64,000 nt of DNA from Sulfurovaceae bacterium (GTDB lineage Bacteria; Campylobacterota; Campylobacteria; Campylobacterales; Sulfurovaceae), in NCBI GenBank assembly GCA_028714675.1, contig JAQTLV010000001.1:289507-353506 (forward strand). The letters are read 5' to 3'. Below, piece by piece: positions 44,381 through 53,794 of this stretch. Made by a program: the position numbers and the translations under genes. Numbering within the stretch: the stretch's first letter is position 1; each line of letters starts with the position of its first letter. The notes beneath the pieces were generated by a model that was given only the letters and a program-made list of their open reading frames with translations, was not told the DNA's origin and did no database searches.

Positions 44381-45550
44381 ATGAAATCAAAAATACTTTC
44401 ACTTGATAGAAATATTTTAACCCTTGGAGCAAATAGTTTTTTTACAGATTTTTCTACAGAGATGATATTGCCACTTTTACCAATATTTATGGATAAGTTT
44501 TTGCATGCGAGTAAATCTGAAATAGGATTTATCGAAGGTTTGGCGGAGTTTGGTGTAGCAATGCTTATAGCATTAAGTGGATTTTATTCAGATAGAATCG
44601 GAAAGAGAAAAGGGATAACTGTTTTTGGATATGGTTTATCAAATCTCATAAAACCATTAGCTTTTTTTGCCAGTAGTACAGTAATGATAGCCATGGTTAG
44701 AGTAGGCGATCGCATAGGAAAAGGTATCAGATCTGCTCCTAGAGATGCACTCATAAGCCAATCAACGCCTAAAAATATGAGCGGTTTTGTATTTGGATTG
44801 CATAAAATGATGGATGGAGCTGGTGCATTGGCAGGTTCATTTGTTGCTTTTATCGTTTTATGGTATCTTGGCAGTAGCGAATCAACATTTAGAATGATTT
44901 TTCTTTTGAGTGTAATTCCAGGTATTATATCTATGGCTATTTTGATATTTTTATTATCCGATAAGCCTTTCATTCCATCAAAAGAGAAACTATTTCGTCC
45001 ATCGCAACTTTCTTACAAATTTTATTTGATTGTATTGTTTCAAGGACTTTTTTCTCTAGTTGCTATGAACTATTCATTTATGATTTTAAAAGCCAAAGAT
45101 AATGGGATGGCACTAGCTATCATACCGCTTGCTTATGCGCTTTATAATTTTTGTATTTCTTTTTTTGCTATCCCGATAGGAAATATTTCTGATAGAGTTG
45201 GAAAGCCTACGCTACTTTCTGTTGTATATTTTGCTTTTGGGCTTAGCGCATTTTTTATAAATACAAAAATAGCATATGCTACATGGATAGCTTTTGCCAT
45301 TTATGGATTTTTCGGTGGTGGGTTTAACTCTTTAGCAAAAGCAATCATATCTGATTTGACACCAGTAAACCTAAAAGCTACTGCTTACGGGGTTTATTAT
45401 AGTTTTGTTGGAATTTGCACATTTTTATCATTATATTTTGCTGGTTTTATATGGGATAATTTTAGCTCAACCATATTATTTGACATAGTTGCTGTAGGCT
45501 CTATCTTGCTTGCTTCACTTTTATTTTTAAATAGAAAAATATGGCAATAG
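44381..45550 (+). CDS. MFS transporter
   Basis: A 389-residue protein with about 12 membrane helices. The loop 2-3 motif (GFYSDRIGKRKG) and the matching GNISDRVGKP in the second half are classic major facilitator signals. Close in pattern to MFS members of the multidrug/unknown class; substrate cannot be told. Confidence 0.87.
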   Translation: MKSKILSLDRNILTLGANSFFTDFSTEMILPLLPIFMDKFLHASKSEIGFIEGLAEFGVAMLIALSGFYSDRIGKRKGITVFGYGLSNLIKPLAFFASSTVMIAMVRVGDRIGKGIRSAPRDALISQSTPKNMSGFVFGLHKMMDGAGALAGSFVAFIVLWYLGSSESTFRMIFLLSVIPGIISMAILIFLLSDKPFIPSKEKLFRPSQLSYKFYLIVLFQGLFSLVAMNYSFMILKAKDNGMALAIIPLAYALYNFCISFFAIPIGNISDRVGKPTLLSVVYFAFGLSAFFINTKIAYATWIAFAIYGFFGGGFNSLAKAIISDLTPVNLKATAYGVYYSFVGICTFLSLYFAGFIWDNFSSTILFDIVAVGSILLASLLFLNRKIWQ

Positions 45551-45571
45551 ATATTTTCATATCAGAATTGG

Positions 45572-45577
45572 TATAAT
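45572..45577 (+). promoter_or_regulatory. -10 box of the metallopeptidase gene
   Basis: TATAAT 28 bases before the ATG at 45606; AGGAGTT gives the ribosome-binding site. Confidence 0.5.
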
Positions 45578-45605
45578 TTTTAAATATTTTTATCAGGAGT
45601 TGTAG

Positions 45606-46493
45606 ATGAAATGGGAAGATAGAGACGAGAGTCAGAATGTAGAGGATAGAAGGAGCAGCTCTGGTAGTGGTGGTGGTATGCCAAGCCTTGGCGTATTGAT
45701 GTTTTTATGGCCTATTGTAAGACCGCTTTTAAGAACAAAGCTTGGGTGGATACTTATAGGTATTGGAGTCTTGATGTATATAAGCGGGTTTAATCCATTG
45801 AAGCTTTTAGATTCCACATCAAGTAATGCCCCAACAGTTGCCAACAAAGCACTTGATGATAAACATGCCAAGTTCATTTCAACTATCCTAGGGGATACAG
45901 AGAGAATTTGGCAAGAGATATTTAAAAATCAATATAATGAAAATTATGTGCCACCGCAATTAGTTTTATATAGAGGAAGCACAAGAAGTGCATGTGGACA
46001 AGCTCAAGCACAAGTAGGACCTTTTTATTGTCCACAAGATGCTAAAGTGTATATGGATTTGAATTTCTTAGATGAACTTGTTAGTAGTCATGGAGGCGGC
46101 GGGGATTTTGCCGAAGCTTATGTACTTTCACATGAAGTAGGACATCACATACAAAAACTGCAAGGTATATTGGACAAAGTTCAGAGATACAATGCAAGTG
46201 GTGCTAGTGAACAGCAACAAAATGCTATTCAAGTAAGAGTTGAGCTTCAAGCTGATTGTTATGCAGGGCTTTGGGCACACCATGCTCAAAAAAGGTACTC
46301 TATGTTAGAACCTGGCGATATAGATGAAGCATTAAATACAGCATCTTCAATCGGCGATGATGTTTTGCAAAAAGAATCGCAAGGATATGTAGTCCCTGAT
46401 TCATTTACTCATGGAAGTGCAGCACAAAGAAGCGAATGGTTTAGACGCGGTTTTGAGATAGGTACACTTGAAGCTTGTGATACTTTTAAATAG
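45606..46493 (+). CDS. Neutral zinc metallopeptidase (YpfJ family)
   Basis: A 295-residue protein with a membrane helix near residues 45-62 and the zincin site LSHEVGHHIQ near residue 180. The third ligand motif, ELQADCYAG, follows 35 residues later. Matches the YpfJ putative neutral zinc peptidase family. The stop abuts the convergent pabB stop with no gap. Confidence 0.9.
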   Translation: MKWEDRDESQNVEDRRSSSGSGGGMPSLGVLMFLWPIVRPLLRTKLGWILIGIGVLMYISGFNPLKLLDSTSSNAPTVANKALDDKHAKFISTILGDTERIWQEIFKNQYNENYVPPQLVLYRGSTRSACGQAQAQVGPFYCPQDAKVYMDLNFLDELVSSHGGGGDFAEAYVLSHEVGHHIQKLQGILDKVQRYNASGASEQQQNAIQVRVELQADCYAGLWAHHAQKRYSMLEPGDIDEALNTASSIGDDVLQKESQGYVVPDSFTHGSAAQRSEWFRRGFEIGTLEACDTFK

Positions 46494-47459
46494 TTAAAAC
46501 GGCAAGTAAACTTTTCTTATCATCTCTTCATACTCATCATTCGCATCACTATCAAGCGTGATGCCACCACCACTTTTATACACCAATTCATCATCGCTTT
46601 TTTCTATAAATCGTATCATAACAGCAGAATTTAGGGTTTTGCCATCATAGATTCCAAATATTCCACTATAAAATCCTCTTTTATGATTTTCTGTTTTTTC
46701 TATGATTCCAAGTGTACTTTTTTTTGGAGTTCCACTAATTGAACCTGCTGGGGTAAGAGCATCAAGAATATCTCCTATATGCTCATGCCAATTTGATTCT
46801 AACTTGCCACTGATATGCGAGCTAACTTGCAATAGATTTTGGCTTCCTGCTTTTATCTCATCTATATATCTAAATGAGTTTACTTTGATTTTATTTGCTA
46901 CAATGCCTAGATCGTTTCTCATCAAATCAACTATCATAGTATGTTCTGACATCTCTTTTTGATTTGAGAGTATTTCTTCTTTTGCATTTTTTATAGATGC
47001 GTCAATAGTACCTTTCATGGGATAGGTAGAGATAGTGTTGTCTTTTATCTCTATAAATTTTTCAGGTGAAAAACACACAAATTGATCTTTAAAATATAGC
47101 TTATATTTAGCTTTTGAATGAGTAAATATCTCTTTTAAATTCAAATCTGTTTTTATTGGAGTAGAAAATGTGAGATTTAGCAGATATGTATTGCCTCGTT
47201 TTATCTCGTCTATAACTTTATCAAAGGATTGTTTGTATTGTAAAAAATTTAATGGATATTTCTCAAACTTATATGATTTTGATAATGGAGTAGGGGTATA
47301 ATTTCTAGTGTTTTCTATTTTATAGTATATATCTTGTTCTAGTTTATCTAATGAAGAACAAAAAATACTTTTTTTGTCATAAGAGATGATAAATAAAAAA
47401 GGAGTTTTTGAGCTTCCAAATTTATTTAGAGTAGAAAAATTGTCACTAAAATAATCCAT
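46494..47459 (-). CDS. pabB: Aminodeoxychorismate synthase component I
   Basis: A 321-residue chorismate-binding enzyme, lacking the long N-terminal domain of anthranilate synthase, so PabB rather than TrpE. SGTPKKSTLGIIE and GFYSGIFGIYDG are conserved. It would make 4-amino-4-deoxychorismate for folate. Overlaps the pyrB stop by one base (TAATG). Confidence 0.88.
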   Translation of the reverse strand: MDYFSDNFSTLNKFGSSKTPFLFIISYDKKSIFCSSLDKLEQDIYYKIENTRNYTPTPLSKSYKFEKYPLNFLQYKQSFDKVIDEIKRGNTYLLNLTFSTPIKTDLNLKEIFTHSKAKYKLYFKDQFVCFSPEKFIEIKDNTISTYPMKGTIDASIKNAKEEILSNQKEMSEHTMIVDLMRNDLGIVANKIKVNSFRYIDEIKAGSQNLLQVSSHISGKLESNWHEHIGDILDALTPAGSISGTPKKSTLGIIEKTENHKRGFYSGIFGIYDGKTLNSAVMIRFIEKSDDELVYKSGGGITLDSDANDEYEEMIRKVYLPF

Positions 47460-48340
47460 TATGAATCAAGTAATAAAAGTTTTAAAATAGCCATTCTCAC
47501 AAAAAGACCATTTGTTACTTGAGTTAAAACTTTACTTCTTTTATCATCTAGTATCTCATCGCTTATATCTATATTTCTCATCACGGGTCCTGGGTGCATG
47601 ATGATGATATCCCGAGAACCAATATTTTCTTTTGTAAGGCAATAGTGTGAAGCATAAGTTTCGTAATTTTCAAATACAGGTTTGTTGTGTCTCTCAAATT
47701 GAGCTCTAAGACTCATCACAACATCAACATCATCAAGTACATCTTCGAGTTTGTCAAATTTTGGCAAGTTTGTATCTCGTGGCATAAAAGGTTCTGGTGC
47801 AACTAACGATATTTTTATACCAAATCTACCAAATAGTGCAATTGCAGAACTTGCAACTCTTGAATTTACGATATCACCAACAATAGCTATCTTGAGTCCA
47901 TCGAGACTTCCAAAATGTTCTTTTAATGTAAAAAGATCAAGTAAGGCTTGAGTAGGGTGGGCATAGCTGCCAGATCCAGCATTTAGTAATGGGGTTAAGT
48001 TCATATCGGAGAGCTTTTTAGCTAAATGATTATCGCTATGTCTAATAATAACACCATCTGGTAGCATGGCACAAAGGTTTAGAAATGTATCTTCTACACT
48101 CTCTCCTTTGTTGGTACTGCTTTTTGATGGATCTAAATGCACTACATTTGCACCTAATCTTTTTGCTGCTACTTCAAAAGAACTTCTTGTCCTTGTGGAG
48201 TTTTCAAAAAAAAGTGTAAAAAGTAGTCTGTTTTTGAGTAGAGAAACTGGTTTTTTTTGAAGTTTAAAACGCAAGGCATCATCTAAAATTTGTTCGATTT
48301 GTTTTATAGTTAAATCATCAGTGGTTATGAGATGTTGCAT
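47459..48340 (-). CDS. pyrB: Aspartate carbamoyltransferase catalytic subunit
   Basis: A 293-residue enzyme that starts pyrimidine synthesis from aspartate and carbamoyl phosphate. STRTRSSFE binds carbamoyl phosphate; STNKGES carries the mobile Lys, and HPTQALLD is present. ATG at 48340 has GGAG six bases upstream; the open frame reaches 48352 with a TTG. No regulatory pyrI neighbour. Confidence 0.96.
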   Translation of the reverse strand: MQHLITTDDLTIKQIEQILDDALRFKLQKKPVSLLKNRLLFTLFFENSTRTRSSFEVAAKRLGANVVHLDPSKSSTNKGESVEDTFLNLCAMLPDGVIIRHSDNHLAKKLSDMNLTPLLNAGSGSYAHPTQALLDLFTLKEHFGSLDGLKIAIVGDIVNSRVASSAIALFGRFGIKISLVAPEPFMPRDTNLPKFDKLEDVLDDVDVVMSLRAQFERHNKPVFENYETYASHYCLTKENIGSRDIIIMHPGPVMRNIDISDEILDDKRSKVLTQVTNGLFVRMAILKLLLLDS

Positions 48341-48395
48341 AAATTTCTCCAACTTTATAGTGTAAAATTATACCCAATGATTTGTAAAATAGCCA

Positions 48396-49043
48396 TTATT
48401 TGTTTATGTGGTCTTTTGCAAACTCAGTAAGTCCATCTTGCACACTCCACCAAGCTGGGAACTCTTCATCGTAATATGGTTTTGTAACAGAATCAAATGT
48501 TTGAACATCACTAAAAATGTTGACACACCAGTCAAATGAAAGTTGTCTGTTTCGTAAAGATTCTATTGACAAAAGAGTATCATTGATAGAGCCTAATCGT
48601 GATGAGGTAACTAGAAGTGCATGAGCATCAAAAAAGCTTATCAAATCTATCATTTTAAGCTCTTTTGTAACTGGAACCATCAAGCCTCCAGCACCTTCTA
48701 CCAGGACTATATCACCAAGAAGTGATAGTTTTTCAAAGTCACTTTTTAGTTTTGATATATCTATCTCTTTTTTACTATCCGCAACATATGGAGATGCTGG
48801 CAGAGTAAAAGTGTATGATGTGATATCAAACGGTGTCAATGAACTTAGATTTGCATTGACACTTTGTGCTTTTTCAAGAAGCATTGAGGCATCATGTGGA
48901 CTTTTTTCGACCCCAGTTTCGATAGGTTTATAAACAACAGGCTTTAATCCAAGCTTAGAAAACTCTTCAATTAATTTTAGTGTGGTATGTGTTTTTCCAA
49001 CATCAGTATTTGTAGCGGTTATAAAAATAGGTTTCATTTGCAT
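48396..49043 (-). CDS. bioD: Dethiobiotin synthetase
   Basis: A 215-residue ATP-dependent carboxylase of biotin synthesis. The P-loop ITATNTDVGKTH at the N terminus and VEGAGGLMVP near residue 110 are diagnostic. The start is ATG 49043 or the ATG six bases on. Alone here, without other bio genes. Confidence 0.93.
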   Translation of the reverse strand: MQMKPIFITATNTDVGKTHTTLKLIEEFSKLGLKPVVYKPIETGVEKSPHDASMLLEKAQSVNANLSSLTPFDITSYTFTLPASPYVADSKKEIDISKLKSDFEKLSLLGDIVLVEGAGGLMVPVTKELKMIDLISFFDAHALLVTSSRLGSINDTLLSIESLRNRQLSFDWCVNIFSDVQTFDSVTKPYYDEEFPAWWSVQDGLTEFAKDHINK

Positions 49044-49137
49044 TTTTTTGCTTATTTTGGTATAAAATATGTATAGAAATTTTAGTATAATAGTATTAAA
49101 TAATGGTGATTAATAATATAAATAGTAAATTAAAAGA

Positions 49138-49196
49138 GCGACTAGTCGCGAGGGCAGTCTGCCGAAGACCATATTTTGGGCTCTGCTCAAAATATG
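49138..49196. repeat. Palindrome-rich element upstream of clpS
   Basis: Three structures in 60 bases: a perfect 12-base palindrome GCGACTAGTCGC (49138-49149); GGCAG/CTGCC around one base (49153-49163); and CATATTTTG (49170-49178) with CAAAATATG (49188-49196), a 9-base-pair stem extendable by two pairs. The first two are GC-rich in a very AT-rich spacer. It may be a dispersed palindromic element or RNA structure controlling clpS; nothing here decides. Confidence 0.6.
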
Positions 49197-49227
49197 AGAA
49201 ATAATTAAATAGTAAAAGGAAAAACAA

Positions 49228-49524
49228 TTGCCTAAAATAGATTTGGAATTGGAAAGTATTTATGAGCTTGAAGAACCTAAAAAATACAAAGTATTACTAC
49301 ATAATGATGATTACACGACAATGGACTTTGTTATTTTCGTTTTAACTACTATATTTCATAAAACTTCGAGTGAAGCTACAAATATAATGATAGAGGTTCA
49401 TGAAAAAGGCAAAAGTTTGTGTGGAATATTTACAAAAGAGATAGGAAGTGCAAAAGTAAATCAAGTAGCAATTGCGGCAAAGCAAAATGGCTTTCCACTC
49501 CTTGCTACACTTGAAGCAGAGTAA
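49228..49524 (+). CDS. clpS: ATP-dependent Clp protease adaptor
   Basis: A 98-residue adaptor that hands proteins with N-degrons to ClpAP. The signature LLHNDDYTTMDFVI (with the Asp residues that read the N-terminal amino group) and the C-terminal domain are present. TTG start with AAGGA seven bases before it. First of the clpS-clpA-aat set. Confidence 0.95.
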   Translation: MPKIDLELESIYELEEPKKYKVLLHNDDYTTMDFVIFVLTTIFHKTSSEATNIMIEVHEKGKSLCGIFTKEIGSAKVNQVAIAAKQNGFPLLATLEAE

Positions 49525-49535
49525 AGGAAAAAAAG

Positions 49536-51725
49536 ATGTACAGTCAAAAACTAAAAGATATATTTGAAGATGCCCTTGATTTTGCCATAGAAAACAATCA
49601 TGAATATATTACAACAGAACATATTTTATACTCAATCGCACAATCTAGTATTGGAAAGGAAATTTTAACATCTCTTGGGGTGGATATGAATTTTACAATA
49701 GAATTAGAAAAATATATTCACAAAAATACACCAAAGGCCATAGATTCTTTAGAGCCATTAGAGACACCATCTCTTAGGGATGCTCTAAATGATATGATTG
49801 CCCATATTCAAAGTTCTGGAAAAAGAGAGGCTGATATCGGAGATATGTTAGCATCTATATTTTTACAAGAAGAGAGTTATGGAGTTTATCTGCTTAAAAA
49901 GCAAGGAGTTGAAAGACTCGATATACTTGAAGTTATATCTCATGGTGACTTTGATACATCAGGAGAAGATGATGTTTCTGTCGGAGAGGGCGAGGGTAAA
50001 TCCGCATTGAAAAGTTATTGTTTGGATTTAACTCAAATTGCACGAGAAGGCAAAATAGATCCAGTAATCGGAAGAGAAAAAGAGATAGATAGAACGATGC
50101 AAACTCTTTGTCGTAGAAAGAAAAACAATCCTCTTTTGGTTGGTGAAGCAGGAGTTGGCAAGACAGCCATAGTTGAAGGATTGGCGCTTAAGATTATCAA
50201 CAATGAAGCACCAGAGATTTTGGCAGATCATCAAATTTTTGCTCTTGATATGGGGGCATTGATAGCTGGAACTAAATACAGAGGTGATTTTGAAAAAAGA
50301 TTAAAAAGCGTACTCAGCGAGATAGGGAAATTGCCAAAAACTATACTTTTTATAGATGAAATTCATATGATAGTAGGAGCTGGAGCAACAAGTGGCGGAA
50401 GTATGGATGCTTCCAATTTACTAAAACCTGCTCTTGCTAGGGGGGATTTGAAATGCATAGGGGCAACAACATATGCCGAATTTAGAAACTTTTTTGATAA
50501 GGATAAAGCACTAAGTCGTAGATTTGCTAAAATAGATGTAAATGAGCCAAGTTTTGAAGATACTCTAGCAATACTAAAAGGTGTAAAATCAAAATATGAG
50601 GATTTTCACCATATCAAATTTAGCGATGATGCACTTAAGCGTGCCATAGAACTTTCTGTTAGATATATCCATGATAGATTTTTGCCTGATAAAGCTATGG
50701 ATATAATAGATGATGTTGGTGCTAAGTGTGTTTTGGAGCAAAAAAGAGACATAGAGATAACTGCTGATGATATAGAGGAGAATTTGGCTATCGCATTGTC
50801 CTTGCCGCTTGGAGTTCTCAAAAGCAATGATGCTGCGAAGTTGTCAAATATACAAAGTGAGTTAAATTCTCGTATAGTAAATCAAGAAAAAGCTATAGAA
50901 GTTATCACAAATGCCATAAAAAGATCATATGCAGGACTTAATGGTGAGCATAAACCAATAGGAAGCTTTTTATTTGTTGGACCAACTGGCGTTGGGAAAA
51001 CAGCACTTACGATAGAACTTGCCAATGTTATGCAAATGCATTTTGAGAGATTTGATATGAGTGAGTATATGGAAAAACATACAATAAGCAGACTTATAGG
51101 TTCTCCTCCAGGATATGTTGGATTTGAGCAAGGCGGACTTTTGACTGAAACCATAAAAAAACATCCACACTCAGTTATATTGCTTGACGAGATAGAAAAG
51201 GCTCATCCAGATATGTTAAATATCTTACTTCAAGTTATGGATAATGCAACTTTGACAGATAATAATGGAAATGTTAGTGACTTTAGTCATGTTATTCTCA
51301 TAATGACATCAAATCTTGGAACAAAAGAAGCAAACGTAATGGGCTTTACTAAAGATACTTCATCAAAAACAGATAATGCATTAAAAAATTTCTTTTCACC
51401 AGAATTTAGAAATAGACTTAGTGCTGTTGTAGAATTTTCACCACTTGATTTGGATAGTTTGGTAAAAATTGTCGAGTTAGAGATGGATAAACTAAATGAT
51501 ACTTTAGAATCTAAAAATATTAAACTTACCATTACTCCAAAAGCCAAGGAGTATATAGCCAATAAGGGCTATGATGATAGATATGGAGCTAGACATATAG
51601 CAAGAGTTGTTGACGAGCTTATAAAAGAGAAATTAAGCGATGAGATACTTTTTGGTAAACTAAAAAATGGTGGTAAAGTAAAAGTGGGATTTGAAAAAAA
51701 TAATTTAATTTTCACTATTTCATAA
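49536..51725 (+). CDS. clpA: ATP-dependent Clp protease ATP-binding subunit
   Basis: A 729-residue AAA+ unfoldase with two ATPase domains: Walker [10 protein letters not shown] (D1) and GPTGVGKTA (D2), with the N-domain before residue 145. Length matches ClpA and not ClpB, as the long middle coiled coil is absent. Works with ClpP and ClpS. Confidence 0.96.
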   Translation: MYSQKLKDIFEDALDFAIENNHEYITTEHILYSIAQSSIGKEILTSLGVDMNFTIELEKYIHKNTPKAIDSLEPLETPSLRDALNDMIAHIQSSGKREADIGDMLASIFLQEESYGVYLLKKQGVERLDILEVISHGDFDTSGEDDVSVGEGEGKSALKSYCLDLTQIAREGKIDPVIGREKEIDRTMQTLCRRKKNNPLLVGEAGVGKTAIVEGLALKIINNEAPEILADHQIFALDMGALIAGTKYRGDFEKRLKSVLSEIGKLPKTILFIDEIHMIVGAGATSGGSMDASNLLKPALARGDLKCIGATTYAEFRNFFDKDKALSRRFAKIDVNEPSFEDTLAILKGVKSKYEDFHHIKFSDDALKRAIELSVRYIHDRFLPDKAMDIIDDVGAKCVLEQKRDIEITADDIEENLAIALSLPLGVLKSNDAAKLSNIQSELNSRIVNQEKAIEVITNAIKRSYAGLNGEHKPIGSFLFVGPTGVGKTALTIELANVMQMHFERFDMSEYMEKHTISRLIGSPPGYVGFEQGGLLTETIKKHPHSVILLDEIEKAHPDMLNILLQVMDNATLTDNNGNVSDFSHVILIMTSNLGTKEANVMGFTKDTSSKTDNALKNFFSPEFRNRLSAVVEFSPLDLDSLVKIVELEMDKLNDTLESKNIKLTITPKAKEYIANKGYDDRYGARHIARVVDELIKEKLSDEILFGKLKNGGKVKVGFEKNNLIFTIS

Positions 51726-51726
51726 A

Positions 51727-52425
51727 ATGGAAGAGATGTTTACTATAGATGAATTAGGTGAGAATTATATATTTCCAAATCCTAGATTTGCATCTGATGA
51801 GGGATTATTGGCATATGGTGGCGATTTGTCGCCAAATATGCTGCTTTCGGCATATAGCAAGGGGATATTTCCATGGTTTAACGAAACAGATCCAATTCTC
51901 TGGTGGTCTCCGAATCCAAGATTGATTCTTTTGCCAACAAATTTTAAAACTTCAAAATCATTACTAAAAACCATAAAAAGTGGTAAATTTGAAATCAAAT
52001 TTGATCATGATTTTGCAGGTGTGATAAAAAACTGTGCAGTAACACCTAGATTTGGGCAAAATGGAACATGGATAACATCCCAAATGCAAGAAGCATATTT
52101 AGAACTATTTAAAATGGGATTTGCACATAGTGTCGAGACTTATTTAGATGGAAAACTTGTTGGCGGGCTTTATGGTATCGCTATGGGAAAAGGATTTTTT
52201 GGAGAGTCGATGTTTTCTCATGTTGGTGATGCATCTAAAGTTGCACTCAAGATATTAAGTGATGTTTTAGCTTGCAAAGGTTATGATTTTATTGACTGTC
52301 AAATAAGAACAGAACATCTAGTAAGTTTGGGTGCAATTGAGATTAGCAGAGATGATTTTCTTGATAGATTGGAACTTTCACTAAAAAAGCCAAGCGACAC
52401 AGAAAGCTGGCAACATTTTATATAG
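51727..52425 (+). CDS. aat: Leucyl/phenylalanyl-tRNA-protein transferase
   Basis: A 232-residue enzyme that adds Leu or Phe to proteins with N-terminal Arg or Lys, creating N-degrons for ClpS. FPWFNETDPILWWSPNPR and GGLYGIAMGKGFFGESMFS are the family signatures. One base after clpA, so this operon couples degron creation, recognition and unfolding. Confidence 0.96.
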   Translation: MEEMFTIDELGENYIFPNPRFASDEGLLAYGGDLSPNMLLSAYSKGIFPWFNETDPILWWSPNPRLILLPTNFKTSKSLLKTIKSGKFEIKFDHDFAGVIKNCAVTPRFGQNGTWITSQMQEAYLELFKMGFAHSVETYLDGKLVGGLYGIAMGKGFFGESMFSHVGDASKVALKILSDVLACKGYDFIDCQIRTEHLVSLGAIEISRDDFLDRLELSLKKPSDTESWQHFI

Positions 52426-52433
52426 GATTGTAA

Positions 52434-53432
52434 ATGGTAAATAGAGATTTGGGATATTCTTTGTGGTTGGATTTCATAGAGAGAGATTTTTTAAAAACAC
52501 AGTTTTCTGAGCTTGTAGAAAAAGGTATAATAAATGGTGCCACAAGCAATCCAGCTATTTTTTCAAATGCAATTATATCATCACCAGCATACAAAGAGCA
52601 ATTAACCACACTAAAAGACAAAACCCCAAAAGAAAAATACGAAGCACTTGCTATCGAAGACATTAAACTTGCTGCACAAATTTTAAGACCCCTTTATGAT
52701 AGAGGCGATGATGGATTTATAAGTTTAGAGGTAGATCCATTTTTGTGCAATGATACGAAAGCAACTGTTGCTGAAGCAAAAAGGCTTTTTAAGGCAGTAG
52801 GCGAGCCAAATGTAATGATGAAAGTTCCAGCCACGAAAGCTGGATATAGTGCCATGAGACAACTACTAGCTACTGGGATTTCAGTAAATGCGACTTTAGT
52901 TTTTTCTCTTAGCCAAGCTAGAAAATGTTTAAGAGCTATGAAGAGAGGTTCAGCCGTTTTTGCAAATAGTGGAGGAAGAAGGGTAGAAGGTGTTATATCT
53001 GTATTTGTTAGCAGATTTGATAGAGAGCTTGATGAGAAGTTAGAAACTTTTGGTATAACTGGAACAAAAACAGGTGTATATAATGCAGCTAGAATTTATA
53101 GGGTAGTACAAAAAAGTGATGCTCCAAATGTAAGAGTTTTGTTTGCAAGTACGGGCGTTAAAGAGCCAAGCGATTTACCAAAAGATTATTATATAAGAGA
53201 GCTTTATGGAAAACACTGTATCAATACAGCCCCACTTGCGACCATAAAAGAGTATATAAAAACTCCTCAAGAAACAGAAACATTACCGCTAGGAATAAGT
53301 ATCACAAAACCATATTTTGAGAAACTTGAAGCAAATGGTATAGATATGTTTGGTGTTTATGACAAGCTTTTAGATGAGGGGCTTAAAGCTTTTGAAGACT
53401 CATTTACAAAGATGTTAGATAGTTTAAAATAA
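52434..53432 (+). CDS. tal: Transaldolase
   Basis: A 332-residue enzyme of the pentose phosphate pathway that moves a dihydroxyacetone unit. The Schiff-base Lys is in MMKVPATKAG near residue 130; ISVNATLVFSLSQA follows. Standard length for the longer class. Confidence 0.93.
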   Translation: MVNRDLGYSLWLDFIERDFLKTQFSELVEKGIINGATSNPAIFSNAIISSPAYKEQLTTLKDKTPKEKYEALAIEDIKLAAQILRPLYDRGDDGFISLEVDPFLCNDTKATVAEAKRLFKAVGEPNVMMKVPATKAGYSAMRQLLATGISVNATLVFSLSQARKCLRAMKRGSAVFANSGGRRVEGVISVFVSRFDRELDEKLETFGITGTKTGVYNAARIYRVVQKSDAPNVRVLFASTGVKEPSDLPKDYYIRELYGKHCINTAPLATIKEYIKTPQETETLPLGISITKPYFEKLEANGIDMFGVYDKLLDEGLKAFEDSFTKMLDSLK

Positions 53433-53433
53433 T

Positions 53434-53736
53434 ATGCAGCCATTACCACTAAAAAATGAATTTTTTGAGTGGCAAAATGAGGTCTTGATACTAAATGTTC
53501 TTGGCACTCCAAGTGCCAAACAAGATAAGATACTAAAACCAAAAGGCACACAACTCAAAATTAGTATCAAAAAAGCGCCAGAAGATGGGAAAGCTACCGA
53601 TTATATGGTAAAGTTTTTAGCTAATGAATTTGGTGTAAGCAAGAGCAATATAGAAGTTGTTTATGGAGAAACTTCTATAAATAAACAGTTTCGTATAAAA
53701 TCTCCTAAAAAAATACCTGAGTGCATAAGTTTTTAG
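53434..53736 (+). CDS. DUF167 (YggU-family) protein
   Basis: A 100-residue protein with the DUF167 pattern: short strands, KISIKKAPEDGKA near residue 50, and a GVSKSNIEVVYGETSINKQFRI end. Structure known for relatives, function not. It follows tal by one base. Confidence 0.85.
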   Translation: MQPLPLKNEFFEWQNEVLILNVLGTPSAKQDKILKPKGTQLKISIKKAPEDGKATDYMVKFLANEFGVSKSNIEVVYGETSINKQFRIKSPKKIPECISF

Positions 53737-53746
53737 TGTGAATTAG

Positions 53747-53767
53747 ACCCTGAAACGAGTTCAGGGT
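53747..53767. repeat. Palindrome between convergent genes
   Basis: ACCCTGAA and TTCAGGGT pair perfectly around ACGAG. The core resembles the ACCCTGAA-type palindromes scattered in many bacterial genomes. It is between DUF167 and a convergent gene and could act as a bidirectional terminator; no T run follows on the + side. Confidence 0.5.
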
Positions 53768-53794
53768 GACTGGTTTTGTATTGATCGATGACAA

